NCBI RefSeq assembly: GCF_014836595.1
Contig: NZ_JACSQO010000007.1
Location: 140,731 to 204,730, forward strand
Length of the DNA stretch: 64,000 nucleotides
DNA from: Psychrobacillus faecigallinarum
GTDB lineage: Bacteria; Bacillota; Bacilli; Bacillales_A; Planococcaceae
Reading direction: 5' to 3'
Positions 8,926 through 18,027 of this stretch are shown piece after piece (positions within the stretch are counted from its first letter, which is position 1; the number at the start of each line of letters is the position of its first letter). A program made the translations under genes and the position numbers. The notes beneath the pieces are model-generated. The model had not been told where the DNA came from. It did no database searches and saw nothing but the letters and a program-made list of their open reading frames with translations.

Positions 8926-9285
8926 TCACTCTTTTTTAAACAGGTATTTTTTGTTTATATATGCTCCTTCACTGGTAACGATTACTTCTGCATATGGTAT
9001 TCCAAAAACAGTATAAGTGTTTAGAATAATATACGGTAGTTGTTCCTCTTCATCGATCTTATTACTATCAATCTCATATGAAACTACTATTAGCTGATCA
9101 AATGAATTTTGAAAAATATTATTAAATGTACCTAAGTTAAAATCATTCCACTCAGAATCATTATGTACGTTTGTATAAAAAAAACTGGTTGGTAAAAAAG
9201 CAATGAGACAAAAAATAAAAGATATTAACTTTAAAAATGTTTTGCCTGAACTATAATTTATCCTTCTTCGTTTACGGTACCTCAT
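8926..9285 (-). CDS. hypothetical membrane-anchored protein
   Basis: A 119-residue product with a basic N-terminus (RYRKRRR), one hydrophobic stretch (ISFIFCLIAFLPTSFF, about residues 22-40) and an extracytoplasmic tail rich in Asp, Asn and Glu. I chose the ATG at 9285 with GGAG nine bases upstream over the TTG five codons earlier. No family recognised. It stands alone between the sulfurtransferase and the convergent-side lipoprotein gene and may be an anchored extracellular protein. Confidence 0.55.
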   Translation of the reverse strand: MRYRKRRRINYSSGKTFLKLISFIFCLIAFLPTSFFYTNVHNDSEWNDFNLGTFNNIFQNSFDQLIVVSYEIDSNKIDEEEQLPYIILNTYTVFGIPYAEVIVTSEGAYINKKYLFKKE

Positions 9286-9509
9286 ATGAAACAACTCCAA
9301 TACTTGTTTTTAAACGCTATAGCAACTTATTCGAATTGTCCTGTAAACATGAATAAATTTAGTTCAAAGACCCATTGGTTGAATTAGAAACGATATAAAA
9401 TAATGCGGAGTTTAGGTAAATTCATTCATAATCGAAAGAAAATGAAACAATAAGGGATTTGCTACGTCTAACTTGACTAATAAAGAAATTGGAAGGGAAT
9501 GGTTGATCT

Positions 9510-9959
9510 TTGAGGAAGAAAATGGCCCTTTATTTATCAATGGTTTTTACTTCAGTCGTTCTTTTTGGCTGTCAATTCGAAGAAAGCACTGTAAATAAAC
9601 CTAGTACTCAGCAGTATTTAGAAGAAAATGAAAAAGTGGAGACAGATGTAGAATTTTCAGTGGTTACTCTTACAATGATAAAAGAGGGTACATCAATTGT
9701 TTTTGATGATTACAATGCACTTGAGCAATTTAAAAGCATAATTTCAAGCGCGGTAAAAGAAAATGGAATCGTAAATATAGCCAATCCAGATTATTCTGTA
9801 GATATAATCAATGAAAATGAAGACAAACAGGTTTTACATCTTTGGTTGGGTGGAGCATTTGAAGAAAGTACCTTAATGAATACAAATGACACTCACACTA
9901 TTTATATTCTTCCTAGTGAATCTACCAATAAGATATTGGATTTAATAGAACAGGTCTAA
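9510..9959 (+). CDS. putative lipoprotein
   Basis: A 149-residue product that begins MRKKMALYLSMVFTSVV and has a lipobox (LFGC) near residue 21, so it is probably exported, lipidated and held at the outer face of the membrane. The mature part contains no motif that I recognise. The start is taken as TTG 9510 because the N-terminal Arg-Lys-Lys gives a proper signal peptide n-region. An in-frame ATG at 9522 would remove it. The ribosome site (GGAAGGGA) is far from the TTG, so the start is not certain. Function unknown. Confidence 0.65.
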   Translation: MRKKMALYLSMVFTSVVLFGCQFEESTVNKPSTQQYLEENEKVETDVEFSVVTLTMIKEGTSIVFDDYNALEQFKSIISSAVKENGIVNIANPDYSVDIINENEDKQVLHLWLGGAFEESTLMNTNDTHTIYILPSESTNKILDLIEQV

Positions 9960-10059
9960 AAGATAATCTTTTAACGACAATAAGCTTTATCTCTTTACTA
10001 TTATCCCCTTAACTAAAAAATATTTTAGTTAACCAATTAAACACGAATATTTCTCATTC

Positions 10060-10192
10060 CGCTGATTGGAACGACCGGCGGCGACTCAGCGGGATGAGTA
10101 AGACAGATAAGACAGCACAAACGAGGCAAAGCTACGGTGATGGCTTATCACTCATCTCGTGGAACGCGTCCGCCTAAAGTGGAAATCAAGTA
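10060..10192. repeat. GC-rich intergenic repeat element, copy 2
   Basis: A GC-rich island in an AT-rich spacer (9960-10,385) with the internal inverted motifs CCGCTGA/TCAGCGG and the block GGAACGCGTCCGCCTAAAG. It shares GGAA-GCGTCCGC with the element near 850. It has no long frame. Elements of this look are dispersed through genomes of this bacterial group, and I regard this as non-coding. The rest of the spacer carries only a probable promoter for rlmN near 10,340 (TATAAT-like). Confidence 0.5.
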
Positions 10193-10385
10193 AACTATAC
10201 GCATTGGTAAGAATATTTATGCTTAGGCTCGTCTAATATTATTTAAGTTAACAGAGTAGTTCGCTTGTTTTTGGAGAAACTAAATAATATCTTTTTAAGG
10301 GTATTTCATATATAATAAATTGTCGTATAAAAGAATTTGGTGTATAATAGGCAAATTGTATGTGTAAGAAAAGAGGGGCTAAATA

Positions 10386-11456
10386 ATGAAAAAATCAATT
10401 TATGGTCTAACAAGAGACCAATTAATAGAGTGGTTAATGGAACATGGACAAAAGAAATTCCGTGCTGAACAGGTATGGGATTGGTTATATATTAAACGAG
10501 TACAGAGCTTTGAGGAAATGACGAATGTAAATAAAGATTGTCTTAAGCTATTAGAAGATAATTTTGTAATCCAAACCTTGAAGGAAAATGTAAAACAAGA
10601 GTCTGCTGATGGAACGATTAAATTCCTTTTTGAAATGCAGGATGGAAATTTAATCGAAACAGTTTTAATGCGATTTAAATATGGCTTGTCTGTATGTGTA
10701 ACAACACAAGTAGGCTGTAATATTGGCTGTAGTTTCTGTGCAAGTGGTCTGTTAAAGAAAAGCCGAGATCTAGATGCTGGAGAGATTGTCGGGCAAATTA
10801 TGAAGGTACAGGAGCATTTAGACGAATTACAGAAGGATGAGCGCGTTAGCCACATCGTAGTAATGGGTATTGGTGAACCATTTGATAACTATAAAAACCT
10901 TATGAATTTCTTAAGAACAGTGAATGATCAAAAAGGTCTTGCTATCGGTGCGCGCCATATAACAGTTTCTACAAGTGGGTTAGCTAAGAAGATTATGGAC
11001 TTTGCAAACGAAAATATTCAAGTTAACCTTGCAGTTTCTTTACACGCTCCAAATGACGAGCTTCGTTCTAAAATTATGGTTATCAATAAGGCATTTCCAA
11101 TTGAGAAAGTTATGGCTGCTGTTGACTATTATTTAGAAAAAACAAACCGTCGTATTACATTTGAATATATTCTTCTTAAAGATGTAAATGATCATGTTGA
11201 AGAAGCACAGCAATTGGCGAAGCTACTGGAAAATAAACGCCATCTTTCTTATGTTAACTTGATTCCTTACAATCCAGTTGACGAGCATGGTCAATACCAA
11301 CGTAGCACAGAAAAGTCTATTAGTTCATTCTTCCAAACTTTAAAAAATAGCGGGATTAACTGTGGAGTGAGAATGGAACAGGGAACTGATATTGATGCTG
11401 CTTGTGGCCAATTACGTAGTAAACAAATTAAAAAAGAAAAAGCTGGAGCAAAATAA
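10386..11456 (+). CDS. rlmN: 23S rRNA/tRNA adenine-C2 methyltransferase RlmN
   Basis: A radical-SAM enzyme of 356 residues that methylates C2 of A2503 in 23S rRNA and of A37 in some tRNAs. The radical-SAM cluster motif is CNIGCSFC (CxxxCxxC), near residues 113-120. A conserved Cys near the C-terminus (DAACGQL) is the resolving/methyl-carrying cysteine of the family. The N-terminal accessory domain ([19 protein letters not shown]) is also typical. The ribosome site AGAGGGG precedes the ATG. It is a single gene with its own terminator. Confidence 0.96.
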   Translation: MKKSIYGLTRDQLIEWLMEHGQKKFRAEQVWDWLYIKRVQSFEEMTNVNKDCLKLLEDNFVIQTLKENVKQESADGTIKFLFEMQDGNLIETVLMRFKYGLSVCVTTQVGCNIGCSFCASGLLKKSRDLDAGEIVGQIMKVQEHLDELQKDERVSHIVVMGIGEPFDNYKNLMNFLRTVNDQKGLAIGARHITVSTSGLAKKIMDFANENIQVNLAVSLHAPNDELRSKIMVINKAFPIEKVMAAVDYYLEKTNRRITFEYILLKDVNDHVEEAQQLAKLLENKRHLSYVNLIPYNPVDEHGQYQRSTEKSISSFFQTLKNSGINCGVRMEQGTDIDAACGQLRSKQIKKEKAGAK

Positions 11457-11472
11457 TATACTTCCAATACAA

Positions 11473-11508
11473 AACGCATCTTCCTTATTCAGGAGGATGC
11501 GTTTTTTT
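11473..11508 (+). terminator. Rho-independent terminator of rlmN
   Basis: Stem AACGCATC/GATGCGTT followed by TTTTTTT. The downstream arm also encodes the C-terminus of the convergent YtzI-like gene. Confidence 0.8.
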
Positions 11509-11637
11509 CTTTTTCTCTAATTCTGTTGGACGCTCGTCTATTGTATGCTTATAGGCATAGCCCTTGTTGATAGTGAAAATAGTTAAGGCAAGGACAATGA
11601 TAAAGATGATGATTCCAATAACAATGACTGTAACTAT
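11485..11637 (-). CDS. ytzI: YtzI-like small membrane protein, possible ATA start
   Basis: A 50-codon frame. It encodes a hydrophobic helix (VIVIGIIIFIIVLALTIFTI) followed by NKGYAYKHTID and a charged tail. This resembles the YtzI micro-proteins of Bacilli, one membrane helix with a YxxKHxID element. A perfect GGAGGT stands exactly seven bases before an ATA codon at 11,637. The nearest conventional in-frame start is a TTG at 11,652 that overlaps the ribosome site itself. The stop lies inside the rlmN terminator. The coding assignment is fairly secure; the start codon is the open question. Confidence 0.65.
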   Translation of the reverse strand: MVTVIVIGIIIFIIVLALTIFTINKGYAYKHTIDERPTELEKKKKTHPPE

Positions 11638-11720
11638 GGGAATAACCTCCAAAAAATAAAGTATACACCCATATCATAGCACAATAAAGATGATGGCGGG
11701 AGAGGGGGCAATTACAATAG

Positions 11721-11748
11721 AAAAAGCTATCCCGAGGGATAGCTTTTT
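11721..11748 (-). terminator. Rho-independent terminator of katA
   Basis: Perfect arms AAAAAGCTATCCC/GGGATAGCTTTTT with a two-base loop, three bases beyond the katA stop. Confidence 0.85.
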
Positions 11749-11751
11749 ACT

Positions 11752-13242
11752 TTATACTGTAGCAGTAACATTCATAACTTCTTCAATTTTTTCCCATGGA
11801 AGTTCCATTGCCGCAGCAACGCCTTTACCATAAGCTGGATCTGCTTTATAGCAATGGATGATGTGGCGGATTTTAATGAAATCTTCTACACCATTCATAT
11901 TACGAGCAGTGTTTTCAAATAATACTTGCTGTTTTTCTGGGGTCATTAGATTGAACAATTTACCTGGTTGTTCGAAATAATTGTCATCATCTTCACGGAA
12001 TTCCCAAATACCAGCATCTCCTTGAAGTGCTAGACTAGGCTCTTTGAATTGAGGTTGTTCCTTCCATTGACCATAGCTGTTAGGCTCATAAGGTAATGTA
12101 CTACCTAAGTTACCATCTACACGCATAGCACCATCTCTATGGAAAGAGTGTACAGGACATTTAGGTTTGTTAACAGGAATTTGGTGATGGTTAACACCTA
12201 GGCGGTAACGTTGAGCATCGCCATAAGAGAATAAACGACCTTGTAACATTCTATCAGGGGAGAAGCTAATACCAGGTACTACGTTAGCTGGTGTAAAAGC
12301 AGCTTGCTCTACTTCTGCAAAATAATTTTCAGGGTTACGGTTTAGTTCCCATTCACCAACTTCGATAAGTGGGAAGTCTTTTTTATACCAAACTTTTGTT
12401 AGATCAAAAGGATTATAAGGCATATTATTAGCTTGTTCTTCCGTCATTACCTGAATATACATTTTCCATTTAGGGAAATTACCAGCTTCGATATTGTCGT
12501 ATAGGTCACGTTGATGACTTTCACGGTCAACACCAACCACTTCAACTGCTTCTTGATCAGTTAAGTTTTCAATACCTTGTTGAGAACGCATATGGAATTT
12601 AACCCAGACACGTTCATTGTTAGCATTGATCATACTGAATGTATGGCTACCAAATCCGTGCATTGTACGGTAAGATTTTGGAAGTCCTCTGTCACTCATT
12701 ACGATTGTAATTTGGTGAAGTGCTTCCGGTAATGATGTCCAGAAATCCCAGTTGCTATTAGCACTACGCATACCAGTACGTGGATCACGTTTAATAGCAT
12801 GATTTAAATCTGGGAAATTAAGTGGATCACGGAAGAAGAATACTGGAGTGTTGTTACCAACTAAATCCCAGTTACCTTGCTCTGTATAGAAACGCATAGA
12901 GAATCCACGGATATCTCGTTCCGCATCTGCAGCTCCGCGTTCACCAGCTACAGTTGAGAAACGTACGAACATATCTGTTTCTTTACCGATTTCAGAGAAT
13001 ATACTAGCGCTAGTATATTGAGTAATATCATTAGTCACAGTAAATTTACCGTAAGCACCTGAACCTTTTGCGTGCATACGACGCTCTGGAATTACTTCTC
13101 TATCAAAGTGTGCTAGTTTTTCTAATAACCATACGTCTTGTAGTAAAAGAGGACCTCTTCTACCAGCAGATTGTGAGTTTTGGTTATCTACTACTGGTGC
13201 GCCAGCTGCAGTTGTCAGCTTATTGTTTTGTTTTTCAGTCAT
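11752..13242 (-). CDS. katA: haem catalase KatA
   Basis: A monofunctional haem catalase of 496 residues that decomposes hydrogen peroxide in the cytosol. Key elements are [12 protein letters not shown] with the distal catalytic His, [10 protein letters not shown], the conserved Asn region in [11 protein letters not shown], and the proximal haem-ligand Tyr in [14 protein letters not shown]. Length fits the small-subunit clade. I chose the ATG at 13,242 (MTEKQNNK) because GGGGGAAA precedes it; an earlier TTG at 13,278 has no site. It is monocistronic, with a terminator directly behind and a PerR-like box in front. Confidence 0.95.
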   Translation of the reverse strand: MTEKQNNKLTTAAGAPVVDNQNSQSAGRRGPLLLQDVWLLEKLAHFDREVIPERRMHAKGSGAYGKFTVTNDITQYTSASIFSEIGKETDMFVRFSTVAGERGAADAERDIRGFSMRFYTEQGNWDLVGNNTPVFFFRDPLNFPDLNHAIKRDPRTGMRSANSNWDFWTSLPEALHQITIVMSDRGLPKSYRTMHGFGSHTFSMINANNERVWVKFHMRSQQGIENLTDQEAVEVVGVDRESHQRDLYDNIEAGNFPKWKMYIQVMTEEQANNMPYNPFDLTKVWYKKDFPLIEVGEWELNRNPENYFAEVEQAAFTPANVVPGISFSPDRMLQGRLFSYGDAQRYRLGVNHHQIPVNKPKCPVHSFHRDGAMRVDGNLGSTLPYEPNSYGQWKEQPQFKEPSLALQGDAGIWEFREDDDNYFEQPGKLFNLMTPEKQQVLFENTARNMNGVEDFIKIRHIIHCYKADPAYGKGVAAAMELPWEKIEEVMNVTATV

Positions 13243-13275
13243 TCTTTTTCCCCCTAGATTAGAATCTTTATAATA

Positions 13276-13290
13276 CAAGAATTATTATAT
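13276..13290. promoter_or_regulatory. putative PerR box upstream of katA
   Basis: CAAGAATTATTATAT agrees at 10 of 14 informative positions with the Per box TTATAATNATTATAA. It lies 34 bases upstream of the katA start, where PerR-controlled catalase genes of Bacilli carry their operator. Inferred from weak sequence similarity plus context. Confidence 0.4.
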
Positions 13291-13407
13291 CAAAGGGTGG
13301 GTGAGAATGCTAGAATTTGAATGTAACTTTTTATTATTCTTATAGGAATGTGAACATTATTAGTCAATGTAAAACTATCTAAAACGTTGATATAGTTGGA
13401 TTCTCAC

Positions 13408-14670
13408 TTAAATTAATAGATCAAAAAGTGTGCTATCTTTATTAACTTCCTTAAAGAAAAAGCCATTCTCATTCATACGTGAGAGAAGCTCTAAATAATC
13501 CTCACTTCTTTTTAATTCAATGCCGACTAACGCCGGTCCACTTTCTTTGTTGTTCTTTTTGGTATATTCAAAGGTGGTGATATCATCGTCTGGACCCAGT
13601 ACTTTATCAAGAAATTGTCTTAGTGCACCAGCTCTTTGTGGAAAGCTAACGATAAAGTAATATAGGAGCCCTTCATGTAATAACGATTTTTCCTTAATCT
13701 CCTGCATCCTGCCAATGTCATTATTTCCTCCGCTAATAATACATACGACGGACTTACCTTTTATTTGTTCCTTATGAGAATCGAGTGCTGCAATTGATAA
13801 TGCCCCTGCAGGCTCTGCGATAATAGCGTGTTTATTGTATAAGCTCAAAATAGTTGTACATACCTTCCCCTCTGGGACAAGGGTGATGTCATCCACATAT
13901 TTAGAAACAATCTCGTGGTTTAGCTTTCCTACACACTTAACAGCTGCCCCGTCAACGAATTTATCAATTGCATCAAGAACAATTGGTCCTTTGTTAGCTA
14001 TGGCAGCTTTCATACTTGCAGCACCTGAAGGCTCTACACCAATAATTTTAGTGTTGGGGGATAGGTTCTTTATATAAGAAGAAACTCCAGAGATGAGACC
14101 TCCACCACCAATACTAGAAAAAACATAATCAAGCTCCTCATCAATATCATTCATAATCTCCACAGCCACTGTACCTTGACCAGCAATGATATCTAGATCA
14201 TCAAATGGATGAATAAACAAACGGCCTTCTTGTTCTGCATAAGTAGTTGCAGTACTAGCGGAATCATCAAATGTATCCCCAGTTAGGATAATTTCTGCGT
14301 ATTGCCGGCCAAACATTTTTACCTGCTCAATTTTTTGTCTAGGAGTGGTTAGAGGCATAAATATTTTAGCGGAAATACCTAAGTGAGCACAGGCATAAGC
14401 GACTCCTTGGGCGTGATTACCTGCACTAGCACAGACTATTCCTTGCTTTCGAGCGATCTCTTCAATGGTTTTAATTTTATAATAAGCACCGCGGAGTTTA
14501 AACGAACGAACATGTTGTAAATCTTCGCGTTTAAAGTAAATATTTGCTTCATATTTTTCAGATAGATAGTCGTTTTTTTGAAGAGGTGTATGTATAACTA
14601 CCTCTTTAAGAAATTGGTGCGCTTTTAGCACATCTTCAATTTGAAGTGTTTTGATATCCGCCATTTGCAT
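13408..14670 (-). CDS. ilvA: threonine ammonia-lyase (threonine deaminase)
   Basis: A PLP enzyme of 420 residues that converts threonine to 2-oxobutanoate and ammonia, the first step towards isoleucine. The cofactor lysine lies in RSFKLRGA (about residue 58). The glycine-rich phosphate loop is SSIGGGGLISG (about 185-195). The C-terminal third (about 330-420) is the ACT-like regulatory domain (FPQRAGALRQFLD) that senses isoleucine. The start at 14,670 has GGAGG eight bases upstream. It is not next to other ilv genes in this window. Confidence 0.94.
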   Translation of the reverse strand: MQMADIKTLQIEDVLKAHQFLKEVVIHTPLQKNDYLSEKYEANIYFKREDLQHVRSFKLRGAYYKIKTIEEIARKQGIVCASAGNHAQGVAYACAHLGISAKIFMPLTTPRQKIEQVKMFGRQYAEIILTGDTFDDSASTATTYAEQEGRLFIHPFDDLDIIAGQGTVAVEIMNDIDEELDYVFSSIGGGGLISGVSSYIKNLSPNTKIIGVEPSGAASMKAAIANKGPIVLDAIDKFVDGAAVKCVGKLNHEIVSKYVDDITLVPEGKVCTTILSLYNKHAIIAEPAGALSIAALDSHKEQIKGKSVVCIISGGNNDIGRMQEIKEKSLLHEGLLYYFIVSFPQRAGALRQFLDKVLGPDDDITTFEYTKKNNKESGPALVGIELKRSEDYLELLSRMNENGFFFKEVNKDSTLFDLLI

Positions 14671-14809
14671 GATATGACCTCCTAAATCTAATTATCAGTA
14701 TATTTTAACACACTACAGTGATAAACCCACGATTTATTTTTGATAATTCTAAATAATAAAACACTAACGAAATTTTACATTACACTTTGATAATTTCAAA
14801 CATATTTTA

Positions 14810-14838
14810 TTGACAAAAATGTTCGATTAGAACATAAT
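14810..14838 (+). promoter_or_regulatory. sigma-A promoter with overlapping operator for the sugar-acid operon
   Basis: TTGACA (14,810-14,815), a 17-base spacer and CATAAT (14,833-14,838). A palindrome TGTTC-N5-GAACA (14,820-14,834) overlaps the spacer and -10 box, and further TGTTC/GTTAACA half-sites follow. A repressor bound here would block polymerase. The DeoR-family product of the first gene is the obvious candidate. Confidence 0.65.
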
Positions 14839-14881
14839 ATGTTCATAGTTAACATTTTATTTGTATTTAGGGGATGAATTC

Positions 14882-15646
14882 ATGCTTCCAATTAACAGAA
14901 AAAAGAAAATTATCGATGAGCTTTCTATTAAGGGGAAGGTTGAAATCTTAGAGCTTGTAGACCTTTTAGGAGTATCTGCAATGACTATACGAAGAGATTT
15001 GGACGAATTAGAAAAGCAGAAGAAATTGATAAGAACTCATGGTGGCGCTGCGCTACCTCAAGCGATAATAGGGGAACAATCATATGAACAAAAGCTTTCA
15101 GAAGCTCATATACAAAAGAAAGAGATTGCACAAATTGCCGTTGGCTTAGTAAAAGACGGTATGAGAATTTTGTTGGATTCAGGAACAACTACATTAGAAA
15201 TTGCAAGGCTATTGAAATCACGGACGAATATCACAGTAGTTACAAATGATATTAAGATTGCAGCTGAATTAACAGATTCTAATTTAGAAGTTATTTTACT
15301 TGGTGGAAAGATCCAGAATGGTGTCGGTGCAATACTTGGATCCTACGCTGAGCAAATGCTAAAAAACATACATGTAGATATTCTGTTCCTTGGGGCACAT
15401 GCTGTGCATGCTTCTCTCGGTATAACTTCTGCAACTTTTGAGAAAGCATCTATTAAAAAAGAGATGATAAACGTAAGTGAGGCGGTTTACCTAACTGTAG
15501 ATGCACATAAATTTGGGAAAAAAGCATTTGCTAAAATAGCTGGTGTGGATTCGGTAACAGGAATTATAACGGATAGCACTATTTCTAAGGAAGTAGAAGA
15601 GATTTATAAAGAGAAATCTACTTTTATAAAGGGAGTGACAAAGTGA
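14882..15646 (+). CDS. DeoR-family transcriptional regulator of a sugar-acid operon
   Basis: A 254-residue repressor. The N-terminal winged helix (KKKIIDELSIKGKVEILELV, then SAMTIRRDLDELE) is the DeoR signature. The C-terminal effector domain (about 75-245) is related to sugar-phosphate isomerases, with LLDSGTTTLEIA and TNDIKIA as the ligand loop, so the signal is probably a phosphorylated sugar acid. The start ATG at 14,882 is supported by AGGGGAT. It opens a four-gene operon and overlaps the kinase gene by four bases. It probably autoregulates through the palindrome at 14,820-14,834. Confidence 0.88.
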   Translation: MLPINRKKKIIDELSIKGKVEILELVDLLGVSAMTIRRDLDELEKQKKLIRTHGGAALPQAIIGEQSYEQKLSEAHIQKKEIAQIAVGLVKDGMRILLDSGTTTLEIARLLKSRTNITVVTNDIKIAAELTDSNLEVILLGGKIQNGVGAILGSYAEQMLKNIHVDILFLGAHAVHASLGITSATFEKASIKKEMINVSEAVYLTVDAHKFGKKAFAKIAGVDSVTGIITDSTISKEVEEIYKEKSTFIKGVTK

Positions 15647-16950
15647 AGATAGGCATTATTGCAGATGATTTAACAGGAGCAAATGCTACTGGAGTCCGCC
15701 TGGCAAAAAATGGTTTCATGAGTGCTACAGTTGTTTTTGGTGGAGAGGTGCCATTAAATAGTGATTTTACCTCTATTAGCATAGATACAGATAGTAGATA
15801 TTGTTCTCCTTCTAATGCAGAAGAACGTGTTTTGAAGGCATATGAGCAACTAACAATTTGGGGAGCAAGTGTTATTGGTAAACGAATTGATAGTACTGTG
15901 AGAGGTAATCTCGGAGTAGAGACCGATGTTTTACTGAATGCCATCGGTGGAAACTCCGTAGCGGTTGTTGTTGCTTCTTACCCAGATTCAGGTCGAGTAG
16001 TTTCAGGTGGCTATCTTTTAGTAAATGGGGTACCTGTGGAAGCAACTGATGTCGCTAAAGATCCTATGAATCCAATAAGTATCTCTCATGTCCCTACTAT
16101 TATGGAAAACCAAAGCCAACTTCCTGTTTGTCATGTGGGGCTTGGCACAGTTTTAAAGGGTAAAGAGGCAATACAATTACAGTTAATGAAGCAAATTGAA
16201 GCGATGAATCGCATTATAGTAGTTGATGCAGTGACAAATGAAGAAATTGACAATATTGCCGAGGCGATGGCTTCCATAGATGGAATTCATTTTATCCCCG
16301 TAGACCCAGGTCCACTCTCTGCCTCTTTTGGAAGAATGAAAGCCCATCAACATGTTCAAACAAATAAATTCATCGTGACTGTTGGTAGTATTACTCCATT
16401 AACTGGTAGACAGCTGAATTATTTAATTGATAAGAAAAATGCAGATCCAGTATATGTGCGTGCTAGCGCTTTAGCATCGGTAAGTAGCTCCTGGGAGAAA
16501 GAAATTGATCGTGCAACGGAAGAAGCATTGAATAAACTAGAGGCGCAAGAAGTATTAATCATTACTACCTATGCGCCTGGAACAGAAAAGCTGAACCTAG
16601 CTGATATAGCATTGAAAGAGGGCGTTACGGAAGAAAAACTGGCAAAGCGTTTAACAGAGGGGCTTGCTAGAGTAACAAACAATGTGGTTCAGCAGACAAA
16701 ACATCAAATAGATGGTACTTTCTCAAGTGGAGGAGATGTAACGGCAGCTATTTGTGCTGTGAGTGATGCTGCAGCGATAGGCTTGCAGGATGAAGTCATT
16801 CCCTTAGCTGCTTATGGCCATTTTATAGGTGGTACATTTGATGGTATTCCCGTGATTACTAAGGGCGGGATGGTAGGAGATAAATATTCTATCTACAAAT
16901 GCGTAAGATTTTTAACAAACAAAAAAGAAGAAGGAAGTGTTCTAATATGA
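15643..16950 (+). CDS. dtnK: four-carbon acid sugar kinase (DUF1537 family), probably D-threonate kinase
   Basis: A 435-residue kinase of the OtnK/DtnK/DenK family. The N-terminal substrate domain begins [16 protein letters not shown]; the C-terminal nucleotide domain contains [13 protein letters not shown]. The family phosphorylates the 4-hydroxyl of D-threonate or D-erythronate. The GTG start overlaps the regulator stop and has AAGGGAG upstream. In characterised systems a kinase of this family next to pdxA2 acts on D-threonate, whereas systems with OtnI and OtnC process L-threonate and D-erythronate. No OtnI or OtnC gene is present, so D-threonate is preferred. Confidence 0.85.
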   Translation: MKIGIIADDLTGANATGVRLAKNGFMSATVVFGGEVPLNSDFTSISIDTDSRYCSPSNAEERVLKAYEQLTIWGASVIGKRIDSTVRGNLGVETDVLLNAIGGNSVAVVVASYPDSGRVVSGGYLLVNGVPVEATDVAKDPMNPISISHVPTIMENQSQLPVCHVGLGTVLKGKEAIQLQLMKQIEAMNRIIVVDAVTNEEIDNIAEAMASIDGIHFIPVDPGPLSASFGRMKAHQHVQTNKFIVTVGSITPLTGRQLNYLIDKKNADPVYVRASALASVSSSWEKEIDRATEEALNKLEAQEVLIITTYAPGTEKLNLADIALKEGVTEEKLAKRLTEGLARVTNNVVQQTKHQIDGTFSSGGDVTAAICAVSDAAAIGLQDEVIPLAAYGHFIGGTFDGIPVITKGGMVGDKYSIYKCVRFLTNKKEEGSVLI

Positions 16951-17957
16951 CAACACGAGAAATTATTGCAATACCTATGGGAGATGCAGCAGGGATAGGA
17001 CCAGAAATTACAGTGAAATCTTTAGCTAAAGAAGAGATTTATTCTATGTGTAAACCACTAGTTGTAGGTGACGCTAAAATTATTCGTAAAGCAATTGAAG
17101 TTACTGGGGTGGACTTAAATGTAAACGTGGTTGCCTCTCCAATAGATGGTTCTTATAAATTTGGAACAATTGATATTATTGATTTGAATAATATTGATTT
17201 AGAATCTTTTGAACCTGGGAGCGTTTCTGCTCAAAATGGACAAGCGGCTTTCGAATTTATCAAACGATCAGTGGAATTAGCTATGGCTGGGGAAGTTAAA
17301 GCATTGGCAACAACTCCTATCAACAAAGAATCTTTAAAAGCAGCTAATGTTCCTTACATTGGCCATACGGAAATGCTAGAAGACCTTGGTGGCTCTCCGG
17401 ATCCATTAACAATGTTCCAAGTAAATGGTATGCGTATTTTCTTCTTAACTCGCCACTTATCTGTTGCTGACGCTATTAAACAAATGACTAAAGAGCGTGT
17501 ACGCGATTATTTGAACAGATGTGACCAAGCTTTACAGCGTTTAGGTGTTGAAACTCGTAAATTAGCTGTTGCTGGGTTAAATCCCCATGCAGGTGAGGGT
17601 GGTTTGTTTGGGATGGAAGAAGTAGAAGAGATTAAACCAGGCGTCGAGCTTGCTAAAGCAGATGGAATTGATGCATATGGACCAGTTCCTGCTGACTCCG
17701 TATTCTTCCAAGCACTTAATGGAAAATATGATGCGGTTCTTTCCTTATATCACGATCAAGGCCATATTGCAGCGAAAATGACCGATTTCCATCGTACTAT
17801 TTCTATTACGAACGGTCTACCATTCTTGCGCACTTCTGTAGACCACGGGACCGCGTTTGATATTGCATGGAAAAACATTGCATCAGAAGTGAGTATGTTT
17901 GAGTGTATCAAGCTTGCTGCAGAGTATGCGCCTAAATTTACTCGTGAGTCTTTGTAA
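16947..17957 (+). CDS. pdxA2: PdxA2-type 4-phospho-D-threonate dehydrogenase
   Basis: A 336-residue homologue of 4-hydroxythreonine-4-phosphate dehydrogenase PdxA. It has [11 protein letters not shown] at the N-terminus and the metal-site histidines in GHTEML and YHDQGH. PdxA2 oxidises D-threonate 4-phosphate; the product decarboxylates to dihydroxyacetone phosphate. I chose ATG 16,947 (AAGGAAG site, four-base overlap with the kinase). Position beside a DUF1537 kinase and a permease argues for the catabolic PdxA2 rather than vitamin B6 synthesis. Confidence 0.87.
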   Translation: MTTREIIAIPMGDAAGIGPEITVKSLAKEEIYSMCKPLVVGDAKIIRKAIEVTGVDLNVNVVASPIDGSYKFGTIDIIDLNNIDLESFEPGSVSAQNGQAAFEFIKRSVELAMAGEVKALATTPINKESLKAANVPYIGHTEMLEDLGGSPDPLTMFQVNGMRIFFLTRHLSVADAIKQMTKERVRDYLNRCDQALQRLGVETRKLAVAGLNPHAGEGGLFGMEEVEEIKPGVELAKADGIDAYGPVPADSVFFQALNGKYDAVLSLYHDQGHIAAKMTDFHRTISITNGLPFLRTSVDHGTAFDIAWKNIASEVSMFECIKLAAEYAPKFTRESL

Positions 17958-17970
17958 GTTTTGTAATTCT

Positions 17971-17993
17971 AGAAAAGGGGATTCCCCTTTTCT
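17971..17993 (+). terminator. hairpin between pdxA2 and the permease gene
   Basis: Ten-base arms AGAAAAGGGG/CCCCTTTTCT with a three-base loop, but only a weak T tract follows. It may be a partial terminator or a processing/stability hairpin that sets the permease level. Confidence 0.55.
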
Positions 17994-18027
17994 ATTTAAA
18001 TATACATAATTGAAAGGGGTTTCAAGA

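Noticed and set aside
10400..10855. 151-codon minus-strand frame inside rlmN
   Set aside because: Long antisense shadow caused by codon composition; lacks a ribosome site, while rlmN is unambiguous.
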